23,095 nucleotides of DNA from Sphacelaria rigidula. Its lineage: Eukaryota; Phaeophyceae; Sphacelariales. A program made the translations under genes and the position numbers. Positions 16,673-23,095 of this stretch are shown here, piece after piece (positions within the stretch are counted from its first letter, which is position 1; the number at the start of each line of letters is the position of its first letter). The notes beneath the pieces are model-generated. The model saw only the letters and a program-made list of their open reading frames with translations, made no database searches and was not told the DNA's origin. The stretch lies in the NCBI GenBank assembly GCA_964200075.2, contig CAXNAA020000287.1, positions 1 through 23,095 of the forward strand. The letters are read 5' to 3'.

Positions 16673-18172
16673 ATGTCCCTACACCAGCAACTCCTAGGTG
16701 TAGGCGGGGAATCACGCCGCGAGAACTCTCAGCAGCGACAGTCGGGAGCTTCGCCTTCGCCCGCTCCCCAGCGTCCTATACCCCCACATACTCATAGGAA
16801 GCGCCCGAGGTCCCCACAAGGTGCTGCTGCTGCATCAGGGGGTGTGACAATATCAGGGGGGGTGGATGGAGGCGATGGTGGCGGAGGTGATTTCCAGTAT
16901 CGTGTTATTCGTAGGGAGGATGGTTCGGATGTCGCCGGAGTCGCTGAGGCTCTGCATGCCTCTAAAACTCAACACAAAATCAATAATCACCGAGACCGCC
17001 ATGCTGGTCGGAGCAACATTCACATTCCGATTGCGCAGGACGGCAGCAGTGGTAGCACTGCTGGAATCCGAGGCGGCCCCGTCGGCAATGGCACTGCTTC
17101 TGCCTCATCTTCGCCTGCGTCTCTTGGTATGAACCCACAACAGCAGGTTCAGTTTCTTGCGATGGGTAGTGAAAGCCGCCTTCAGCACAACGGTGCTGTC
17201 AGTGGGGGGCGTATCCAGGGGGGTGGGATGTCGGTATCTGCACACGGGGAACGGAGGAGCGGCAGTAGCAGTGAGCAGTCTGCGTGGCCGGGAAATAAGG
17301 AGGAGAATTGGAAGCGGCGGTGTCAGGCTCAGATGCATACGCACCAGCAACAGCAACATCGTCACAGAGAGGAGTATCAGTCTCGGCATGATGCTGGCGG
17401 CGGCGTTTGCAGCAGCAGTAGCAGTAGTGCTAGTAGCTCTCCAAGGCAGGGTAGCAGTAATTCCTCCGCGCCGCATCAGCCGGTAGTGTCGCCCGCAGCA
17501 GAACAATCGACGAAACTGCAAAGTAGTGATACACCGACAGCGACAGCGACAGCAGCATCGGCGATCGGTATGGGTGCGGGTGCAAGTGACGGTAGCGGCA
17601 GGCCTGCGAAACCGCCTCTAACGGAAAAAGAGATACTCCAGAGGAGGCGACGGAAAGAGCAAAGGCAAAGAAAAAAGCTGGAGAAGCAGCAGCAGCAGCA
17701 GCAGCAGCAACCAGCACAGCAACCACAACAACAGCCACAAATACTCCAACCCCAGTCCCAGCCCCTGCCGTCGCTCGTACAAGACCAGAAACAGCAACCG
17801 AACCCTCCTCCCAAAAAGCGAGCAAAGCCTAAAAAGGACCAGGATAAGCGAAACGCCACCCAGCAGATGCGGGAAGCTGCAAGGCAGCGCTATGACCGAT
17901 TGGAAGCTGCTGAGCGAGAAAGGGAGCGGGGTGCTCAAGCAGCGCCGGTAGCGTCGGCGGTAGCCGCGTCCGGCCCCGCGGAGAGAGCAACAACTGCCGG
18001 CCAGAGGGCTACGAGTAATGGTGGACGTTCGGCGGGGGCAGGGGACACAGCGGGGCAAAATATCCAGCAGCAAAAGGTGGCAGTTCGGAAGGAATCAACA
18101 GCGACTTCGGCGGCGGTGGAGCCGAAACACCCGGAGAAGGCTGCGCTGATTGCTCTCAAGGATGGGCATGGG
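16673..18172 (+). CDS. Large low-complexity Gln/Ser/Gly-rich exon, probable nuclear protein
   Basis: About 500 codons are open from ATG 16673 (MSLHQQLLGVGGESRRE) to a donor at 18173 (GGGCATGGG|GTGAGC). The frame is also open upstream to a possible acceptor (TTTTACAAG near 16640), so 16673 may be internal. Features in order: a basic HRKRPRSPQG patch, Gly-rich and His/Gln-rich tracts, a poly-Ser run, then PPLTEKEILQRRRRKEQRQR leading into poly-Gln, PPPKKRAKPKKDQDK, and a charged helix REAARQRYDRLEAAERERER likely to form a coiled coil. Nuclear localisation and a regulatory or RNA/DNA-associated role are plausible, but no domain is recognised. Splicing to 18340 or 18343 would end the protein at once (QVH or VH, then TAA). 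Confidence 0.55.
17682..17712. repeat. (CAG)n microsatellite encoding poly-Gln
   Basis: About eight consecutive CAG triplets encode the poly-Gln run after KKLEK, followed by an interrupted CAR-rich tail. The minus strand shows poly-Cys, poly-Leu and poly-Ala frames that are shadows of this repeat. Confidence 0.9.
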
Positions 18173-18283
18173 GTGAGCTGCTTTTTTTGCTTGTCATTGA
18201 TGTTATGGACAAAGGGGGATGTAGCGATATTTCGAAAACTGGAAAAAAGGGTGGTGGAGGAGGAGGGAGAGAAGGAGGAAGCC

Positions 18284-18311
18284 GGGGGGAGGGGTGGCGG
18301 GGGGGGGGGTG
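18284..18311. repeat. G-rich run
   Basis: GGGGGGAGGGGTGGCGGG then a further long G run. It lies in the probable intron or 3' region after the Gln-rich exon. It could form a G-quadruplex on the plus strand. Confidence 0.7.
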
Positions 18312-18452
18312 CTACCAATGCTACTGTGTTATTGTTTAGCAGGTGCACTAACTTATTATCCAGAGAACAACGAAAACACTGTGACTCGGCGCTGCCTGGG
18401 CTACGAGAAACTTGCTTGGGGGAACAACCTTGAAAACTCCGTATTTGCTCCG

Positions 18453-18458
18453 AATAAA
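18453..18458 (+). terminator. AATAAA polyadenylation signal
   Basis: AATAAA followed by T/A-rich sequence, about 100 bases after the likely last coding bases of the Gln-rich gene. It is the expected position for 3' end formation of that transcript. Confidence 0.45.
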
Positions 18459-19351
18459 TCTATATAAATGTATCATGCCTGGGCGCGGCCTTGACTGTGA
18501 GGAATCCGTATTTTACCCGACAAAAATGGCAGGAGGGAAGGGGGGTGGATATGGTTCTTGAAAAAAACACTACAAGCGCCCTTGCTACAGACGGCAGTCA
18601 TGAAAGAATGGCACGGTGTGCCGTTATTGTTGGCAGGGACGAAGATTAAAAGAAAAAAAAAACGCCTTGATTGACGGTGTCAAATGTTTTCATTTCTTGT
18701 CTACTGGCAGTACCGCGAGTTTGGGATATTTATCTGTTGCAGGCGTGGATGGACAACGGTTGGGCATGGACTGTTAGCGAGAGTTCCTCAGAAACAAGTC
18801 TAGGCAATGGGTGTGTAGAATCCTCGCCGTCTCTCCACCGATAAAAACTTCTTGCAACATATGCACGAATATTCTTAGATAAGCATATGAAGAATTGCGA
18901 GAGGGAAAATCGGCGAATTCCCCCGAGGATGAAATATACTAATGATGTACACATTTTGGCACCGCATTGCATCACCGTTGTGTCTGGGTCCGAGTGCCTC
19001 TTCGTCATCAGTGCCTAGGTGAATCTATTTAGTGTGTCATCGCTGCGTAGTGCACACAGACTATGCTGTTTCTGGGTGCGTGCGCTCGGTGTCATGATGC
19101 TCTCTGCCCAGCTCTCTTGACAACGCTGCAAGTGGCACGTGTGTCGAAGACTGCCCCATTCATTGAGCATCCCACGTATTTCCAACTGCTGTTCCCCGAA
19201 AATGATTTTGAAAATGCCTCTGCCTCCGGCAAGTAATGTTAGGCGATCCGTAACGGAACATGGCTCATCATTTTGCTGCTTTTGATCGTTCACAAAACTC
19301 ATATTTCTTGGATTCGCGCGAGATTTAAGCTTTCGTCTTTTTAGAAGTTTC
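18459..19351. other. Stretch without a supportable gene
   Basis: It holds only short frames without motifs on both strands and an A-rich run near 18650. The 164-codon minus-strand frame (19509-19015) overlaps a better plus-strand candidate and shows no recognisable motif. I regard it as a probable shadow, though I cannot exclude it. Confidence 0.4.
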
Positions 19352-19763
19352 TTGCAACCACGTAGGGTTGACTCCGGAAGCTCTACGGGTGATGGAGAAC
19401 CCGCACCGCCTCCTCGTCGAAAAACACACCCGCCGCTGGCAGTCCCTGGATGGATATTCCTCGACTGTCGTCTGGGAAAAAAATGTTCAGAGACGAAGTT
19501 GGCGGTCAAAGAGCCAACGCCGATGTTTTTTTGCTCTCAAATACGTCCACGGATAAACGAAAAAGGTGGCGGTGGAGCACTTGACAATGCTGATCGGACT
19601 GGTGGAGGAGATGACTGCAAAGTGGGAGCGGCAGCTGGAGAATTTCGGGGAAGCATCGTTCACGGACGAAATGCTCGGTCGCGAAGGCACTAAATGTAAG
19701 CGGCCGGAGGGCACGCTCTCCGTCGAAAAGGGGGCTCCTCGCCGAAAGAAACACCGCAACTGA
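19352..19763 (+). CDS. Weak candidate terminal exon(s), unidentified
   Basis: Two overlapping plus-strand frames follow an acceptor-like TCGTCTTTTTAG (about 19343). One (19352-19693) is Pro/Arg/Gly-rich. The other, broken by TAA at 19554, continues as VEHLTMLIGLVEEMTAKWER and ends RRKKHRN before TGA at 19761. The helix EHLTMLIGLVEEMTAKWERQ and the basic tail look the most protein-like, so the true coding part may be 19557-19763 alone. No family is recognised. It may be a decayed gene. Confidence 0.3.
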
Positions 19764-20881
19764 AAACTCTTGTCTTCTTTGTGCTTGTTCGCGCGTTGTA
19801 TAGTCATTTTGAACCGGATGTATTTGTATGTATAGTTATTTTCTTCATACTTCGAACCCCTTGCCGTCCTCGGCAAGAGTCCGCAATAGTCTTGGGGGAA
19901 TCAACGCTTTGACACCAACGCTACGGTAGCACCGATTCCGTCAGATTTTCGTTTGTTTCGTCCCATGAAAGTTAGCTGTCATGCTTCCATTTGTACTATC
20001 TATTTTGCCGAAAAATCATGTGGTGCAATAAAGGAGCGTTTTGTTTCTGGCCGTCTCGGTGTGCAACAGGCGAAGATGCTTTGGTGGCGAAGGCACAGGT
20101 TGTCAGTCGCGGACATGCTGGTCTTGCGAGCAGTTTCGCGATTATAGAGGCAAAACCTAGAGACTATATGTAACTTACACAATATTGATGACATGTTGTC
20201 ACTTGTTCGATCTATCACAATTTGTTCACGATCGCGTCACCTTCTGGCGCGGTGCCACATTTCGGAGCAGTATCGTCGGGTGAGCTTCACTACCGGTACC
20301 TTCGACGCTCTAACTGAGGAACCCCTCTCTGCAAGCCACCACCCACACGACAACATCCCATATCGATCCCGTGGTCCCCAACCTGCGAATGTTGTTTGTT
20401 GTTTGAGCGAAGCAGTCGTCTGTCACATATTTCAATGATCCAGGAGGGTCGATCTGATGGTATCTCGTGCCCGACGGGTCAAAAGGTTACCATTATTCTA
20501 GACCCATAGGTTCGAGAAAATAAGAAACGAATGACCGCTGGTGGCGAAAATCCAGGTCGTCTATTTCACTCGTCCCAATGCCCGGCGTCTAGCGCTGCAG
20601 AAATCCGTAGTATCGTCGAGCGCCTGCCGATACATAACCCGGGTAGTGCAACGGCCCAAGGGGTGTAAAATACGGGAGAGCACGTTGTTGTTGTTGGTTA
20701 GTGTCGATTTTGTCGGCACGGTCAAACTTCTTCTACAGCATTGCTAACAATTGCTGTTGAATAAATTAAAATATTCTTCGCCTCGGCACCTGTTCCCGCT
20801 CGGAGCTTTTGTACATGTTGCCGAGCATGCCTAGTCTTGCGTGGAAATCGGGCGCGTTTCTAAAACATTTGTTTGCGTCAG
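19764..20881. other. Stretch without a supportable gene
   Basis: Frames are short and motif-free. AATAAA occurs near 20026 and at 20760-20765 (TTGAATAAATTAAAAT), the second in good AT-rich context, so an unrecognised plus-strand transcript may end near 20780. Confidence 0.4.
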
Positions 20882-21100
20882 GTTTGTGCTGATCGAAAAC
20901 GTCGGCGGATGCCTGCTATCTACTACTGCAGCACCTCCTTACGGAACAAGGAGTGGGTACAAGTGTCCGCGGAACAAACGTGGTTTATAGTCAATCCAGG
21001 TCATCTCATGGGCGAGGGTCGTCGGACGGGGTCACAGTGCAGTTGTAACTTGTGCAAAGAAGGCCAGCGTTGGCATGAGCTCTCCGTTGTTCAAGGTTGA
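20882..21100 (+). CDS. Weak candidate C-terminal exon with Cys pair
   Basis: After TTTGCGTCAG (20881) an open frame reads VCADRKRRRMPAIYYCSTS, LRNKEWVQVSAEQTWFIV and SQCSCNLCKEGQRWHE, ending in TGA at 21098. The C-x-C-x2-C pattern with Trp/His nearby recalls small zinc-binding tails, including the CDCEKC end of the exonuclease protein, but overall similarity is not evident. A second frame through the same acceptor is also partly open. Product unknown. Confidence 0.25.
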   Translation, partial: VCADRKRRRMPAIYYCSTSLRNKEWVQVSAEQTWFIVNPGHLMGEGRRTGSQCSCNLCKEGQRWHELSVVQG

Positions 21101-22291
21101 ACCCCACACGAACCAAAATATTACCGAACGATATTTTTGGTGAAGCAGTGCATCCGCTCCCCCCCGAAGTAGAGTGTGCCATCATTCTTTACCAGTCATT
21201 ACCCAGGGATCGGATTTTGATACCTGAGCATACCGCAAGTTTTCACTCAAGCGTTTATTCAGTTTCTCATGAGTGGGCTACTTGCTTCTCAATCACAGAA
21301 TCAAGTCACACTCCATCAATCAAGAGAAGCGGAAGGGTATCCCCCTTTGTTGGACAGTTCTGGGTCTCTGGGGCGAGCCTTGCCCCGTGGTCTGCATGAC
21401 GTTAGGTTGAGTGATGTTTATCTCACCCCCGCCAATGCCAATCCACCTTTTCCCTACCTACTTGTGCTTGTTCCTGGAACATGACGTACAGCGGCGGCGG
21501 CGGTCCGATCGCCTGCGCTGGTTGGTCCGCCTTTGCCGATCGGAATAATCGATTGGCCGGGAGTGGCAAGCAGCCTCTGGCGACGGCACTCGGTAGCGTG
21601 GTCTCCACAGCTATGTCAGGTGCAATCTAGACGGTGTCTGCATGACCATGAGCTATGCTATACACCGATCACTTCGGGGTGGTGGAAGTTTGTTCAAATT
21701 CGTCGTTTCCTTCAAATTTATTATCACACCACCGAAAATCACGGGGGGGCGCGCGGGGGGGGTGTACTCATTACCATGCATGCCATAGCCTGCCATAGCG
21801 CGGAGAAGGGGGAGGGGGGGGGTTACGGTGATCTCGTGTATGGGATATCTGGGGATTGCAGGACCTTATTTCTCGAGCGACTCAAGGAAGACAAATGTAG
21901 CACCCGCGGTGGGGAGTGCCATATATACACCGTCACTTGCTGTGGGTGCGACGAAGATACCTTTGCTGAAAAACGTCTGCGAATGCGGCTCGGTTCGAGC
22001 TGTCTAAGATCAGCGCAAAGAAAATTCGCTGGGTGTTGCTATAGCTAGAGGGAGAATCTCGTGTGTTGACTTTTTCGGCGGTTGGAGAATGACTCTGGGC
22101 TTAATTTTTCACGTGTTACGGGCCCCGCGGCCGTGACCTCCGTAACTCACTTGTGAAAGGCAGTCATGCCATTCTGCCCAATAAACATCTTATTTGTTAT
22201 TAATACGCACACCCACCGCGCGCACGAATTAAGCAGTGGCTGCTCGTTCGTCTACGTCAGTGTCCAACATTCGTCGGTCGAATCATGAACA
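21101..22291. other. Stretch without a firm gene; polyA signal near its end
   Basis: A plus-strand frame at 21533-22048 is long but crosses G-runs (21745-21760, 21806-21820) and shows no motif. An AATAAA at 22180-22185 (GCCCAATAAACATC) is in good context for a plus-strand transcript ending near 22200, so a real last exon may be hidden here. I could not decide which frame. Confidence 0.35.
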
Positions 22292-22496
22292 GTGTTGGGG
22301 CCCAGGGTTTCAGGGCTTGAGAATAAAACCGTGCGATTCAAGTATCACCATAGCGGTGCAAGGCGCACTCAACAATATTTTTCCGCCTGTTCGATAGTTT
22401 CGAATTCGTGCCCTCTTTCGTACCCTCTCTTCCCCGCCTCACTGCCCTCTGTGTTTGTTGAACACGACATCCGGGATCAATTACCTTCATCGTCAG

Positions 22497-22659
22497 GGAC
22501 TCTGGAAGTTTGTGGCATACGGCGATGTCGGAGCGGCAATGAACGCCCTTCCTCGCGCGAACGAGACCTTGGATGGCGCTTGGACACGAATGGATCTCTT
22601 GTACGAGTCGGATACCGAAGATCTGTCCATAGACCCCGGCACGCTCAAGAAATGTGACA
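22497..22659 (+). CDS. Candidate internal exon of a gene continuing past the window
   Basis: Between an acceptor (CATCGTCAG, 22496) and a strong donor (GACA|GTGAGT at 22660), 163 bases are open and read LWKFVAYGDVGAAMNALPRA, then ETLDGAWTRMDLLYESDTED and LSIDPGTLKKC. Amino-acid usage is typical of a folded protein. Upstream the frame continues to NTTSGINYLHRQ, so the exon start could be earlier. No family recognised. Further exons should lie beyond 22660 or off the right edge. Confidence 0.4.
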
Positions 22660-23095
22660 GTGAGTGTTTCTTATTTTTTCGATTGTTTCATGTCGTGCGT
22701 TTATACTGGAGCCGGCGGGTAGTTGTTCGACCCGGCCTGCTTTGGGGTCTGCTTTTTCACCCAGTTTTAGGTCCGCTTCCTTGTGTAGCCTGTCAAATCT
22801 TGACTGGAAAAATGGAGTGACACTATGGATCATGACTCATCGGGTTCCTCTAGTATTGTGTGTGAGAGCGGGAGGTGACCCTGTCTGTTCGGTTTCGTAA
22901 TCGACGCGGAGGTGCCCAAGTAGAAATTCTTGTGTACCCTCGCGTACCAGTCCTGTCATGCAGCTAGAGCAGTCACAGTTCCGAGCATCCCAAGTATGTA
23001 TGAAGAAGCGCAAAAAATTGAAAACACAGGGTTCACATCCTTGCTTGTCGAACCCACTTGCTGTCCTGTTCCTCTTCATTATCTGTGAGTTGACG
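22660..23095. other. Right-edge stretch, probable intron
   Basis: It follows the donor at 22660. No open frame with recognisable motifs is seen on either strand up to the window edge, so I read it as intron or intergenic. Confidence 0.35.

Noticed and set aside
17105-18073. Several minus-strand frames with poly-Cys, poly-Leu or poly-Ala
   Set aside because: They are antisense shadows of the CAG and Ser/Gly-rich tracts of the plus-strand exon.
21533-22048. 171-codon plus-strand frame as a gene
   Set aside because: It crosses two G-runs, has no recognisable motif and no clear splice or start context, so it is not listed as a CDS.

Overview
This window looks nuclear and eukaryotic. Coding stretches are short, and I could join them only through introns with GT-AG ends and compatible phases. 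AATAAA signals, tRNA-like debris and inverted-repeat elements fill much of the rest. A plastid-type N-terminal exon with an Ala-Phe motif, and a large gene of a type I associate with stramenopiles and other algae, suggest a stramenopile, perhaps a brown alga. That placement is inference. No bacterial operon, rRNA or CRISPR is seen.

Layout. 1-5900 is gene-poor and repeat-rich: a possible first exon with a 42-bp internal duplication (120-308), a degenerate TATCG array (about 938-1080), a 2-kb non-coding element with long terminal inverted repeats (about 2519-4483) whose left arm is split by a 205-bp fold-back MITE (2639-2843), a dispersed repeat family, a possible acidic terminal exon on the minus strand (4691-4808) and a tRNA-like relic (about 5450-5505, minus).

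6446-13514 (+) is the centre of the window. It is a gene I reconstruct as 15 exons and about 1,490 codons. It encodes an AT-hook, a Cys-rich DUF6729-like region, a core resembling an RNase H-fold transposase, a WRN-type DEDDy 3'-5' exonuclease, and a Cys-rich tail. It carries two in-frame stops and one frameshift, so this copy is probably dead. About 36 of 44 aligned bases match in inverted orientation between 5917-5963 and 14494-14537, which bracket the gene. With the tandem repeats at 13744-14430 this suggests the whole 8.6-kb block is a DNA transposon, with the exonuclease protein as its likely transposase.

14600-23095 returns to host-like sequence: a minus-strand first exon with a putative signal plus plastid transit peptide (15376-15897), a low-complexity Gln/Ser/Gly-rich nuclear-type ORF (16673-18172, with AATAAA at 18453), and several weak single-exon candidates (19352-19763, 20882-21100, 22497-22659). 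The last appears to belong to a gene running off the right edge.

All homology statements come from motif recognition. No search was run.
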